Below are positions 1 to 6,317 of a stretch of DNA of 15,162 bases, one piece after another (position 1 is the first letter of the stretch; every line of letters starts with the position of its first letter). The notes beneath the pieces are model-generated. The model had not been told where the DNA came from. It saw only the letters and a list, made by a program, of their open reading frames with translations, and made no database searches. Source of the stretch: Nitrospira sp. (GTDB lineage Bacteria > Nitrospirota > Nitrospiria > Nitrospirales > Nitrospiraceae); assembly GCA_025361385.1 (NCBI GenBank), contig JANYAJ010000055.1, positions 1-15,162 on the forward strand. The letters are read 5' to 3'. The position numbers were made by a program, and so were the translations under genes.

Positions 1-209
1 AAATCCAGATCGACCTTCACCAGGCCGAGCTTGAACCGGGAACCGAGCGCTTCATGCGCCTTAACCACCAACTTGGATTTCTTGAGCCATTCATTGACTT
101 GGCCGAGCTTCGTCAATTCCTCAACCGAGGTGACGACGACATAGTTGGGGACCGTGATACCCCACTTCTTCATCAGCCCCATCCCGGGACCTTCGAGCAC
201 CTTTGCCAT
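1..209 (-). CDS. aclB: ATP-citrate lyase beta subunit, N-terminal fragment
   Basis: Only the first 69 codons lie in the window; the gene continues past the left edge. The protein begins MAKVLEGPGMGLMKKWG and continues with VVVTSVEEL, KLVVKAHEA and RFKLGLVKVDLD. From memory this is the N-terminal opening of the ATP-grasp/citrate-binding subunit (AclB, about 400 residues in green sulfur bacteria). With AclA, the enzyme cleaves citrate with ATP and CoA to acetyl-CoA and oxaloacetate in the cytoplasm, the diagnostic step of the reductive TCA cycle. The ATG at 207-209 is preceded by AAGGAG (217-222) with a 7-nt gap, which fixes the start. A good promoter lies further upstream (256-284). The adjoining aclA would be expected outside the window. 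The nearest alternative is a succinyl-CoA synthetase beta-like protein, which opens differently. Confidence 0.85.
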   Translation of the reverse strand, partial: MAKVLEGPGMGLMKKWGITVPNYVVVTSVEELTKLGQVNEWLKKSKLVVKAHEALGSRFKLGLVKVDLD

Positions 210-255
210 GACGTCACTCCTTCAGAATGGTGAGAAACAATTGTAAAGGAGGAGG

Positions 256-284
256 ATTCTAACGAAATCGGTTGGACGACTCAA
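256..284 (-). promoter_or_regulatory. Predicted sigma70-type promoter of aclB
   Basis: On the minus strand, TTGAGT (284-279) is followed after exactly 17 nt by TAGAAT (261-256). The predicted transcription start is near 249, giving an untranslated leader of about 40 nt that contains the AAGGAG ribosome-binding site of aclB. The 213-bp gap between fpg and aclB holds nothing else I can support. The promoter suggests aclB is transcribed independently of fpg. Confidence 0.6.
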
Positions 285-422
285 TACACCAGAGGAACTA
301 AGTCCATTGGCTCAAAAGGCCTATCGACAAGAACCCTGGGCGCGTATCGCGCATAAGCCAATGAAAGCATGGAAGAAAATATGCCGCATACCCAGAAGCC
401 TCCTGGATGGCTTGGGCAAGAA

Positions 423-1262
423 TTATCCCCGGGATCGATTTGATTGACAGGCTGGGCAAAAAAACGAGCTTCGTTCACTTTGAAGACGTCGAATGATCCC
501 TCCGCAGCGGTTCGGACAGGGCTGCCCTTCCTTGCCATACACGAGGTGACGGCGCTTGTATTGACCTTCTGTGCCATCCGGCGCGAAGAAGTCCTTGACG
601 CTCGATCCACCACAAGAGATCGCCTCGCGCAGTACCGATTGCATGGTCTCATGGAGCGTGACGATCGTCGCCTTGCGCAGCCGATTCACCTCACGGTTCG
701 GATGGAGCCCGGCGCGGAAGAGAATTTCGTTCGCATAGATATTCCCGATCCCCGCGATCACTTGCTGATGCATCAACAACGGCTTGAGCCTGCCACGTTT
801 GGCTTCCATCAGGCTGATGAACTCATCGCGCGACACCACCAGAGGATCTACCCCGAAACGACGGGCACGATAGGCATCGAGCCCCGCCTGATCCAGCATG
901 GACATCCGTCCGAATCGTCGGGGATTCCAATAACGCAGCTCCGATTCACGGCCCCCCGTGAACGACATGCGAACATGCACATGCTGCGGATGTTTCGTTT
1001 GCGTCGCGTGAAAGAGCAGGAGGCCGGTCATACCGAGCTCCGCAACGATGTATCGCAGTTCGCCCTCTTTCCTGAACCCCATCGCCACACTCTTGCCATA
1101 TCGCTCCACATCTTCCAGCCGCGCACTGCGATACCACGAGAGCGTGGATAACCCTTCACAAACGATATCCGCCCGGCCCACCCGGCACTCGCTGAGTTGC
1201 GCGCCAAGTAAACGATCCCGTATCTGACGGGCAACGGCCTCTGCTTCTGGCAATTCCGGCAT
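423..1262 (-). CDS. mutM: Formamidopyrimidine-DNA glycosylase (Fpg/MutM)
   Basis: A bifunctional base-excision repair enzyme that removes 8-oxoguanine and formamidopyrimidines and nicks the abasic site. Its 279 residues fit the family (about 270). It starts MPELPEAE, whose Pro2 is the Schiff-base nucleophile and whose Glu3 and Glu6 are family-conserved. Lys57 matches the catalytic lysine, and the GMTG loop (77-80) carries the intercalating Met. PRRFG (114-118) supplies the Arg/Phe that probe the opposite cytosine. GIGNIYANE (171-179) is the helix-two-turn-helix with its essential Asn. A C-terminal zinc finger (Cys249, 253, 269, 272) ends in ERSSFFCPACQ. The oddity is that the first zinc knuckle is C-x3-C rather than the usual C-x2-C. 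The ATG at 1260-1262 has a modest AGGA about 9 nt upstream. The gene lies between the phosphatase-like gene and aclB on the same strand, but the gaps of 136 and 213 bp argue against a tight operon. Confidence 0.95.
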   Translation of the reverse strand: MPELPEAEAVARQIRDRLLGAQLSECRVGRADIVCEGLSTLSWYRSARLEDVERYGKSVAMGFRKEGELRYIVAELGMTGLLLFHATQTKHPQHVHVRMSFTGGRESELRYWNPRRFGRMSMLDQAGLDAYRARRFGVDPLVVSRDEFISLMEAKRGRLKPLLMHQQVIAGIGNIYANEILFRAGLHPNREVNRLRKATIVTLHETMQSVLREAISCGGSSVKDFFAPDGTEGQYKRRHLVYGKEGQPCPNRCGGIIRRLQSERSSFFCPACQSNRSRG

Positions 1263-1398
1263 CGAAAGAAATCCTGCTTAAGTGACGTGCCTACTTTAAT
1301 CAGGGGGATTAGGCCATGAGCCACACGTGAAAGGCAATGTGGAAGAAGAACGGCTGCGGGAAAGATCCTGCTCGGTACCGGAACTAGGAGTCAGAGCT

Positions 1399-1839
1399 TC
1401 AACGTGACGCGAGACCTGGCTTGTTCATCGTGCGAGTGTGGCGGAGGCGCCGAACCTGAATGATGGCGTTCTCCAGATTGGGAAGGGGCATGGCGCCAGG
1501 CCGGCGAGTCGTGACCAACTTCAAAACCTCTGCATAGGGCATCCCCTGGACACAGCAGAGATAGGCCATGACCACTGATACAGACCGGCTCATCCCGGCA
1601 CGGCAGCAGACCATCACCCGATTGTCAGAAGCATGCTGTTCGACCCAGCTCACGGCCCGGTCCAAGAGAAGGGGCTCGGCTTCAGCATATTCTGAAAACG
1701 GAATCCTGCCAGACGAGAGCCATGTGGGAGGTTGTGTGGTAAATTCAGCCGCAACCAGGAGCACCGCACTGACCTGTGCCGGCGGCTCGCTCGCGTCGTT
1801 GATATTCCCAACCAGGAGTGTCTCGGTAATAAAGTGCAT
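1399..1839 (-). CDS. Dual-specificity protein phosphatase-like protein
   Basis: A 146-residue cytoplasmic protein with the compact cysteine-phosphatase fold. The P-loop is VCCRAGMSRSVSVV (77-90): nucleophile Cys79, phosphate-binding loop, Arg85, then the Ser typical of dual-specificity phosphatases (CxxGxSRS). RRPGAMPLPNLENAI (112-126) matches the helix after the catalytic loop in that family. Two positions are unusual. The His normally just before the nucleophile is Cys78. The general-acid Asp is not evident: the corresponding stretch reads IPFSEY, with Glu50 or Ser49 near the expected place. The substrate (phosphotyrosine, phosphoserine, lipid or RNA 5'-phosphate) cannot be told. The start at 1839 follows a strong promoter whose predicted mRNA start lies only about 3 nt before the ATG, with only a weak GAGAAG nearby. 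There is no obvious operon partner. Confidence 0.8.
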   Translation of the reverse strand: MHFITETLLVGNINDASEPPAQVSAVLLVAAEFTTQPPTWLSSGRIPFSEYAEAEPLLLDRAVSWVEQHASDNRVMVCCRAGMSRSVSVVMAYLCCVQGMPYAEVLKLVTTRRPGAMPLPNLENAIIQVRRLRHTRTMNKPGLASR

Positions 1840-1848
1840 CGTCTTCTC

Positions 1849-1876
1849 AGTATAGGCAGAGCCGTGATCAGGTCAA
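1849..1876 (-). promoter_or_regulatory. Promoter of the phosphatase-like gene, near-leaderless
   Basis: On the minus strand, TTGACC (1876-1871) is followed after 16 nt by TATACT (1854-1849), a near-consensus sigma70 promoter. The ATG begins at 1839, 9 nt past the -10 box, so the predicted leader is only about 3 nt. The promoter sits back to back with the divergent promoter at 1899-1928. Confidence 0.6.
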
Positions 1877-1898
1877 GAAAAAATCCTGACAGATCCCG

Positions 1899-1928
1899 TT
1901 GCGCTCGCTTCTTCATGAACGTTATACT
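1899..1928 (+). promoter_or_regulatory. Promoter of the zinc-ribbon gene
   Basis: TTGCGC (1899-1904) is followed after 18 nt by TATACT (1923-1928). The predicted start is near 1935, which gives a leader of about 35 nt carrying AAGGAG (1957-1962). It diverges from the phosphatase promoter, with about 22 bp between the two -35 boxes. Confidence 0.55.
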
Positions 1929-1969
1929 AGTCGCACAATATCGCGCACTTCTGCGCAAGGAGCCTGTGA

Positions 1970-2329
1970 ATGCCCAGCCTCACCGTCAAAGAAGTTGAAA
2001 CCAGGCTTGAAACCGTTCAATGCGCGATCTGTAAGGAGTCACGCTTCGGGGTCGACCAACGCTTTATGCAGGCGGATGGAGAATGGCGCGGCGTCTGTAA
2101 GAAGTGCTACTACAGCTTTCCGATCTACACAGATATGGAGTTCTACCAGCGCACACAACCGGATATCCCCTACCGGCTCAAGGAGATGTCCTGTCCGACC
2201 TGCCAACACCGTGGCGTAACCCTCAATTTCCGCATTACCATGTCCGTCCGGGAATCTATCTATTTTCTGACCTGTACCTCATGCCAAAAAACCTTCCCGG
2301 AACGATCCTCCCTGGAAGCTTTTGAATAG
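1970..2329 (+). CDS. Unknown protein with two tandem zinc ribbons
   Basis: I do not recognise this 119-residue protein. It has four CxxC knuckles: Cys18/21, Cys43/46, Cys75/78 and Cys102/105. They pair naturally into two four-cysteine zinc ribbons with near-identical spacing (CxxC-x21-CxxC and CxxC-x23-CxxC). Both second knuckles are followed by an aromatic or basic turn (YYSF and QKTF). It has no signal peptide or membrane segment, so it is probably cytoplasmic. Ribbons of this type bind nucleic acid or serve as structural or protein-docking modules; nothing here decides between these. The start is well fixed: AAGGAG (1957-1962) lies 7 nt before the ATG, and a promoter precedes it. The next gene on the same strand begins 38 bp after the stop but appears to have its own -10 box. 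Functional assignment is not possible from the sequence alone. Confidence 0.8.
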   Translation: MPSLTVKEVETRLETVQCAICKESRFGVDQRFMQADGEWRGVCKKCYYSFPIYTDMEFYQRTQPDIPYRLKEMSCPTCQHRGVTLNFRITMSVRESIYFLTCTSCQKTFPERSSLEAFE

Positions 2330-2355
2330 ATCGACTTTTCACCGTCAGCATCGTG

Positions 2356-2361
2356 TATACT
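2356..2361 (+). promoter_or_regulatory. -10 box implying a leaderless mRNA for the 64-residue gene
   Basis: TATACT at 2356-2361 is followed by exactly 6 nt and then the ATG at 2368, so transcription at the usual position would begin on the A of the start codon. The -35 is poor: TCGACT (2331-2336) at a long 19-nt spacing is the best candidate. No Shine-Dalgarno precedes the ATG. Confidence 0.45.
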
Positions 2362-2367
2362 CTAGGC

Positions 2368-2562
2368 ATGTCTGACACACCCAAAGATCCAGCGAAAGTT
2401 CCTGAAACTCCTGCCCCTGAGCCCGTAGCCAGAGTGAGAAAAGAAATCCCGCTCGTGTCAGTGCCGAATGATCGCGACATGATCGCCGAAGAAATGGCCG
2501 CACTGTTCGACGAGGATAGAGTGAGTCACCAGCACGGGAACTCTGAACCGGAAGCCGATTAG
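2368..2562 (+). CDS. Small acidic protein of unknown function (64 aa)
   Basis: A short protein not recognised as any family. The N-terminal half is low complexity and rich in Pro, Ala, Glu and Lys (for example PETPAPEPVARVRKE). The second half, IPLVSVPNDRDMIAEEMAALFDEDR, has a DRDMIAEEMAALF segment that looks like one amphipathic helix. The C-terminus is polar and acidic (GNSEPEAD). I chose the ATG at 2368 over an in-frame GTG at 2353 because the GTG lies just upstream of the -10 box TATACT, and the ATG falls at its predicted +1. The stop lies only 7 bp from the convergent stop of the Rsm22-like gene. A disordered adaptor or regulatory peptide is possible, and so is a spurious frame. The promoter geometry and the abrupt end against the next gene favour a real gene. 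Confidence 0.55.
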   Translation: MSDTPKDPAKVPETPAPEPVARVRKEIPLVSVPNDRDMIAEEMAALFDEDRVSHQHGNSEPEAD

Positions 2563-2569
2563 CTCAAAC

Positions 2570-3781
2570 TTAGGCAGGCCGTATCATCTCAACCGTTCCA
2601 TCTACCGGGATCCGTCCCAGGGCTGCCCCTTCTTTCCGCTGTACCCCTTCGAGCCGAATAATCGCCCCTCGATGACAAGCTTCCAGGCCTGCATTGGTCA
2701 CGGACGCGGCTCGGTCGAGTCGCCCAACCTCCGACCGGCCCAGTTCATTGCAAAGCCATGCCCGCGTATCGCCTTTCAATTCTCGCAATTCGCTCACGAC
2801 CCGGAACGTCTGTGGGCTTCGCGTCGCGATGGTGCGACCGTCGGTACGCAACAATAGATAAGAAAACTTCAGCGCGTCTTTAATAAACCCAACCTCCTGA
2901 TCGATCTCGGCAATCGCAGGAGGCGTCTGCCAAGGTCGCTCCTCATGGCACCAATCGTCTGGACGATCTAAAGCAGGACAGGCCCCCTCATGCAGGCAGG
3001 GACTATACACGGTACAAACACCCTGTTTGAGCAGGTGGTTACGCACCTCGTGCAGCGCACGAGCCGTTTGCCGTAACGCCGGCTCAATGATCATGATCGT
3101 TCCATGCAGTGCGAGAAATGGTAGAAGTTGTGCGACAACCGTGGCACGTTCGGCAGGGGGATCGACCGATACCGGAAACATTTCGTTCAGACAATTTGCC
3201 ATGATAATGAGGTCATACGGCCCGCCACGCACAATCTGTTTACCAAGATCGCCTTTGAGTGGATGCTCAAGATTGCCCACGACACATCGGAGACCTTGGC
3301 TGGATATCCCAACCTCCTGGCAATAGGCGTCCCACAATCTCTTCGTATCCTGCAGTGGCGCGAGAGAACCATCTGTCGCCAGGACCGACACAGACTTCGC
3401 ACGCTCAGGGCTGCGATGCCACAGCCAGTCCATGAGGGCGACGGATCCCGTTCCTGGACCACAACCGAGGTCAAGCACCGCCATCGGACGATCCGGATTT
3501 TCCCCTTCGCTGCCGCTTGGCAGCTCATCTAACAAGACTTGAACTTTGGAGAGGTTCACGGGAAGAAAATACGACGCATAGGCAGCCGCGTGGGCAGCAT
3601 CATCCAAGTACCTCGGCGGCAATGCTGCACGTGCGGTGGTAAAGAGACGCGAGAGGTTGACTACCGCCTGTGCTAAGGCGTTACCTTGGAGACTTTGCTC
3701 GGATGACACCCGTGCCAGAGCTCGGAGAATTTCCGATGACAGGCTGGATGATTTCTTCTCGTTGAAGGGTTGCATAGGCAT
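2570..3781 (-). CDS. Rsm22/METTL17-family small-ribosomal-subunit methyltransferase-like protein
   Basis: This 403-residue protein has a Rossmann methyltransferase core with a SAM-binding loop at DLGCGPGTGS (104-113), an acidic strand end at ATDGS (135-139) and the motif IV-like ANCLNEMFP (195-203). The C-terminal part carries the Rsm22 signature SPCLHEGACPAL then DWCHEERPW, that is Cys262, Cys268 and Cys278. A later Cys344 (RAWLCNELGR) completes four conserved cysteines. In mitochondrial Rsm22/METTL17, equivalent cysteines bind a [4Fe-4S] cluster and the protein assists small-subunit assembly. A similar role here is inference. The first ATG is at 3781. A -10 box directly upstream would start transcription at codon 3 (Met3, base 3775), so the real product may begin MQPFNEKK and have 401 residues. 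The gene converges on the 64-residue gene and diverges from the 82-residue gene. Confidence 0.85.
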   Translation of the reverse strand: MPMQPFNEKKSSSLSSEILRALARVSSEQSLQGNALAQAVVNLSRLFTTARAALPPRYLDDAAHAAAYASYFLPVNLSKVQVLLDELPSGSEGENPDRPMAVLDLGCGPGTGSVALMDWLWHRSPERAKSVSVLATDGSLAPLQDTKRLWDAYCQEVGISSQGLRCVVGNLEHPLKGDLGKQIVRGGPYDLIIMANCLNEMFPVSVDPPAERATVVAQLLPFLALHGTIMIIEPALRQTARALHEVRNHLLKQGVCTVYSPCLHEGACPALDRPDDWCHEERPWQTPPAIAEIDQEVGFIKDALKFSYLLLRTDGRTIATRSPQTFRVVSELRELKGDTRAWLCNELGRSEVGRLDRAASVTNAGLEACHRGAIIRLEGVQRKEGAALGRIPVDGTVEMIRPA

Positions 3782-3811
3782 AGTGTAAGCTGATGTTGAT
3801 TAGGAGGACAA
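3782..3811 (-). promoter_or_regulatory. Promoter of the Rsm22-like gene, leaderless geometry
   Basis: On the minus strand, TTGTCC (3811-3806) is followed after 18 nt by TACACT (3787-3782). Six nucleotides then separate the -10 from the A of the second in-frame ATG (3775). The first ATG (3781) abuts the -10 box and would lie outside the transcript. No Shine-Dalgarno is present. The -35 overlaps the AGGAGG ribosome-binding site of the divergent gene. Confidence 0.45.
3802..3807 (+). promoter_or_regulatory. Ribosome-binding site that fixes the start of the 82-residue gene
   Basis: AGGAGG lies 6 nt upstream of the ATG at 3814. An in-frame ATG at 3793 would put this perfect Shine-Dalgarno inside the coding region, so 3814 is preferred. 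Confidence 0.7.
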
Positions 3812-3813
3812 CC

Positions 3814-4062
3814 ATGACAGATGCAATTTTATTAGCCTACAAAGATGTTGAAAACTCAATGGAGCGGTTCACCCTGCTCCTCCAAGGCCACGTAGAAACG
3901 ATGGGGGCAGCTCCATCCCATAACCCAGATCAGGTCTTCCGCTTGTCGCAAGGCTCCAAGGCGATGAGAGACAGCGCCATGATCTATCTCTCCTATGCCA
4001 AGTATGTGGCCTATGGCATGCCGGAGACTGAAGACCTGGTCCAAGACGAACTGCAGGGGTAG
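3814..4062 (+). CDS. Small helical protein of unknown function (82 aa)
   Basis: I do not recognise this protein. It looks almost entirely helical: an N-terminal amphipathic helix (roughly residues 3-30, AILLAYKDVENSMERFTLLLQ), a Pro/Asn break near SHNPDQ, then a second helical stretch (QVFRLSQGSKAMRDSAMIYLSYAKYVAYG) with an alternating aromatic face. The tail is acidic (ETEDLVQDELQG). There are no cysteines, signal peptide or clear membrane span. A helical hairpin that dimerises or docks to a partner would fit, but this is inference. The start is set by AGGAGG (3802-3807). The gene diverges from the Rsm22-like gene and ends before a strong intrinsic terminator, so it is probably monocistronic. 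Confidence 0.7.
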   Translation: MTDAILLAYKDVENSMERFTLLLQGHVETMGAAPSHNPDQVFRLSQGSKAMRDSAMIYLSYAKYVAYGMPETEDLVQDELQG

Positions 4063-4134
4063 TCGTCAGCCATCAGTAGTCATCTGTCAGTTCTTCAGCG
4101 TTGAAGGCTAACAAGTCAAAACTTCACAAAAACA

Positions 4135-4174
4135 AAAGAGCCCGATCCTGGATGGATCGGGCTCTTTGTTTTTT
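4135..4174. terminator. Strong bidirectional intrinsic terminator
   Basis: A perfect 14-bp inverted repeat (4135-4148 and 4154-4167) with a 5-nt loop is followed by GTTTTTT on the plus strand. Read from the minus strand, the stem is followed by TTTTGTTTTTG. It can therefore stop transcripts of the 82-residue gene (+) and of the oxidoreductase operon (-), whose last stop codon is at 4189-4191. Confidence 0.92.
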
Positions 4175-4188
4175 CCTTGAAGCCTACT

Positions 4189-5496
4189 CTAGATGCTGCG
4201 CATGAAGTGCGCGACGTCATCCTGATTGACGGCTCCACCCATGATGGAAGACTGGGCGACGTTGGTCGACTTCTTTCCGGTCAGACCGGACTCGACTTCG
4301 TCCACGATCAACTCCACCGGCATCGACTGACCGCCATATACTCTTGGCCCACCAATGATCTTGGCATTGGAGAACCCATAAATCGCCGTGGCCACTTCTT
4401 TCGCCAGCCATCCGGGATAGTTGAACTCCGGAACAACAATGAGCTTCGCTTTCCCGCAGAGTTCCCGTAACTCTTTCGTCGGGAACGGACGGAGCGACCG
4501 GATCTTGATCAAACCGATCTTGATACCCTTTTCTGCGCAAATACGGACCGCTTCACGCGACTGAGCCGCGGCGCTGCCAGAAGCGATGATCACCGCCTCG
4601 GCACCATCGACATTTTCTGCCGTGAGCAAGCCACCCATATACTGATTAATGTATTTGCGGGATCGTTCGACCGCCGCCCAGACTTCCTGCTGCCAAACCG
4701 CATGGATGTTATAGGCCATGAAATTCGACTTCTGCACCGGGGCATCGCGGGACAAACGGGCGGGAGGATTCTCCGCATCGAGCACCGGCACTGCACCGCG
4801 CCAGGCCTCACGAGGAGGCAGCTTCATGCTGCGGTCTTGCATTCGGACATACCCTCGGGCATGCGTGACAAAGAATCCGTCACAGCAGACACCGACGGGA
4901 AGCGTCACATCGTTTTTCTCGCTGATCGTAAAACCCGCCAGCGTAAAATCGTACATGTCTTGTTGATTCTCGGCATGGAACACAATCATGCCGCAGTTCA
5001 ACAAGTACGCGACTTCGATATTGTCAGGCTGAATGGCCAATGGAGCATTGACGACGCGGCAAGTAAACATGGCGACAACGGGCAACCGATGCCCGGGCCA
5101 TGATGCAATGCCTTCAAGGCCACGCAATGTACCAGGACCAGCGGTCGCCGTATAGCAACGAACGCCGGCTCGTGATCCACCGGCAATGGCCGCCATCACA
5201 CCGACTTCTTCTTCACCACGATAGTACTCTTTGACATAGCCCTCGCCATACAACACACCGACAAGCTGCATCGTTTCGCTCTGTGGAGTGATGGGGTAGG
5301 CAATGGCCAAATCCACATTGGATCGCCGAATGGCTTCTTTCGCCGCTTCGCTGCCCGTAATGAACTCTTTCGTTCGCGGGGCTTCGAGGAACATATATTC
5401 CGGCGTCACCACCCTCTGCCGCTTGGCTTCGGCATGGGGATCTTTCCTGGCGACCGGCTGGCTTGGCACTTCTGCTGCTTTGACTGTTTCGCTCAT
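4189..5496 (-). CDS. porA: 2-oxoacid:ferredoxin oxidoreductase alpha subunit (probably pyruvate synthase)
   Basis: This 435-residue subunit supplies the pyrimidine-binding and transketolase-C-like domains of a multi-subunit pyruvate or 2-oxoglutarate:ferredoxin oxidoreductase. Domain I carries the landmarks FITGSEAAKEA (45-55) and AIAYPITPQSE (64-74). YTATAGPG (about 115-122) and the CCDGFFVTH segment follow. The C-terminal part has the domain-II pattern (EAVIIASGS, KIRSLRPFP, VPEFNYPGWLA). It begins with an unusually polar extension of about 40 residues before the domain starts. In the reductive TCA cycle the enzyme carboxylates acetyl-CoA or succinyl-CoA using reduced ferredoxin. CCDGFFVTH resembles the pyruvate-type alpha more than the KorA type, but the five-subunit pyruvate and 2-oxoglutarate enzymes are close paralogues, so the substrate (por versus for) stays open. 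AGAGGTG lies 5 nt before the ATG. It is the last gene of the operon and ends just before the terminator. Confidence 0.9.
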   Translation of the reverse strand: MSETVKAAEVPSQPVARKDPHAEAKRQRVVTPEYMFLEAPRTKEFITGSEAAKEAIRRSNVDLAIAYPITPQSETMQLVGVLYGEGYVKEYYRGEEEVGVMAAIAGGSRAGVRCYTATAGPGTLRGLEGIASWPGHRLPVVAMFTCRVVNAPLAIQPDNIEVAYLLNCGMIVFHAENQQDMYDFTLAGFTISEKNDVTLPVGVCCDGFFVTHARGYVRMQDRSMKLPPREAWRGAVPVLDAENPPARLSRDAPVQKSNFMAYNIHAVWQQEVWAAVERSRKYINQYMGGLLTAENVDGAEAVIIASGSAAAQSREAVRICAEKGIKIGLIKIRSLRPFPTKELRELCGKAKLIVVPEFNYPGWLAKEVATAIYGFSNAKIIGGPRVYGGQSMPVELIVDEVESGLTGKKSTNVAQSSIMGGAVNQDDVAHFMRSI

Positions 5497-5539
5497 TGTG
5501 ACACCTCTCGGCTATATCGCCTGTACTATTCGACCTTGC

Positions 5540-6304
5540 TTAGCCTTCACGCTTCATCTGCTCGGCGGAATGGCCGAAGGCGGCCGCACCGGCAACGCCC
5601 ACCGTCACGGGGGCAAAGGTGAGGGGGTTCGTGTGGGTTTTTCCACCATGGACTCTTGCTTGCGTCCCAGTAAAACGCACATTTTCGCCGTTCTCTGGCA
5701 GCTTGATGCCCATTTCCTCGCGCACCCGCTTGAAGACCTGAGCCGTCTTCTTCAACTTGACGATATCCGAATCCCGAATCGTCAGCATTGCATCTTCGTG
5801 GCCCTGCTCCGCACAGATCGCCATCGTCAGACAGTTCGTCCCCGCACGGATCATTTTCAACGTCAAGTTGGCATAATGGCAATGCACGCCGATGAAGATG
5901 CAGGCTTCAATCTTATTTCCCCAAATCGTGAGATTCGGATGGTTGGGATTAATAACCTCTTCCGGATCGATTTTTGGATACTTCGGACGATAGTCCGGCA
6001 TGGGGATGATCATGACATTGGGAATCTGAGCGGCAATCTCCAGCACCGCCTTAGCCTTTTCAATGGCATGCTCGTTCCACGCCCAAAGGACCAGCGGTCC
6101 CGGGAAAATCGTGGCATTGGGGCTCGTCAGCATTTTACGGGCCATCTCTTCGATGACCTTGTCTTCATTGGGCTCCAGCAATCCGTAATAAAGCCCTTCC
6201 CCTGGGTCTGGCAGTGCGACTCCTAACTGAGCCGCCGACGGCGGATGGAATCCAGCCGGACCTGGAACAATGATGCGTTCTCGTGTATCAGGCGTCGTTG
6301 CCAC
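5540..6304 (-). CDS. porE: Oxidoreductase epsilon subunit, CODH beta/epsilon-like family
   Basis: A 254-residue protein, recognised as the extra subunit of five-subunit oxidoreductases in Hydrogenobacter and Nitrospira, often labelled 'carbon monoxide dehydrogenase beta subunit family'. Landmarks are VPGPAGFHPPSAAQLGV, LPDPGEGLYYGLLEP, NATIFPGPLVLWAWNEHA, PMPDYRPKYPKIDPEEVINP and TIWGNKIEACIFIGVHCHYANLTLKMIRAG. The region after WNEHA resembles the CODH/ACS epsilon subunit, a Rossmann-like fold without a metal cluster; the cysteines here do not form a ferredoxin motif. Its biochemical role is not established from sequence; a nucleotide-binding or structural role is inference. It starts with GTG at 6304, supported by GGGAGG (6312-6317) at 7 nt. 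That ribosome-binding site overlaps the stop codon of the delta gene, suggesting translational coupling. The next gene, alpha, begins 43 bp downstream. Confidence 0.8.
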   Translation of the reverse strand: MATTPDTRERIIVPGPAGFHPPSAAQLGVALPDPGEGLYYGLLEPNEDKVIEEMARKMLTSPNATIFPGPLVLWAWNEHAIEKAKAVLEIAAQIPNVMIIPMPDYRPKYPKIDPEEVINPNHPNLTIWGNKIEACIFIGVHCHYANLTLKMIRAGTNCLTMAICAEQGHEDAMLTIRDSDIVKLKKTAQVFKRVREEMGIKLPENGENVRFTGTQARVHGGKTHTNPLTFAPVTVGVAGAAAFGHSAEQMKREG

Positions 6305-6311
6305 TCCCGTA

Positions 6312-6317
6312 CCTCCC
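6312..6317 (-). promoter_or_regulatory. Ribosome-binding site supporting the GTG start of the epsilon gene
   Basis: On the minus strand GGGAGG lies 7 nt before GTG at 6304-6302. It shares base 6317 with the stop codon of the delta gene (6319-6317), so ribosomes finishing delta are placed at the epsilon start. Confidence 0.7.

Noticed and set aside
444..1151. Long plus-strand open frame opposite the fpg gene
   Set aside because: It is fully antisense to a clear Fpg coding sequence, has no recognisable domain and no ribosome-binding site.
4063..4110. Repeat-like run with CATCAGTAGTCATC and a short CTTCA/TGAAG hairpin
   Set aside because: The units are short and degenerate, the 5-bp stem has no T-run, and the strong terminator just downstream explains the region.
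5303..6226. Plus-strand open frame of about 307 codons opposite the alpha and epsilon genes
   Set aside because: It spans two genes and the gap between them on the coding strand; its translation is rich in Arg and His and resembles no family.
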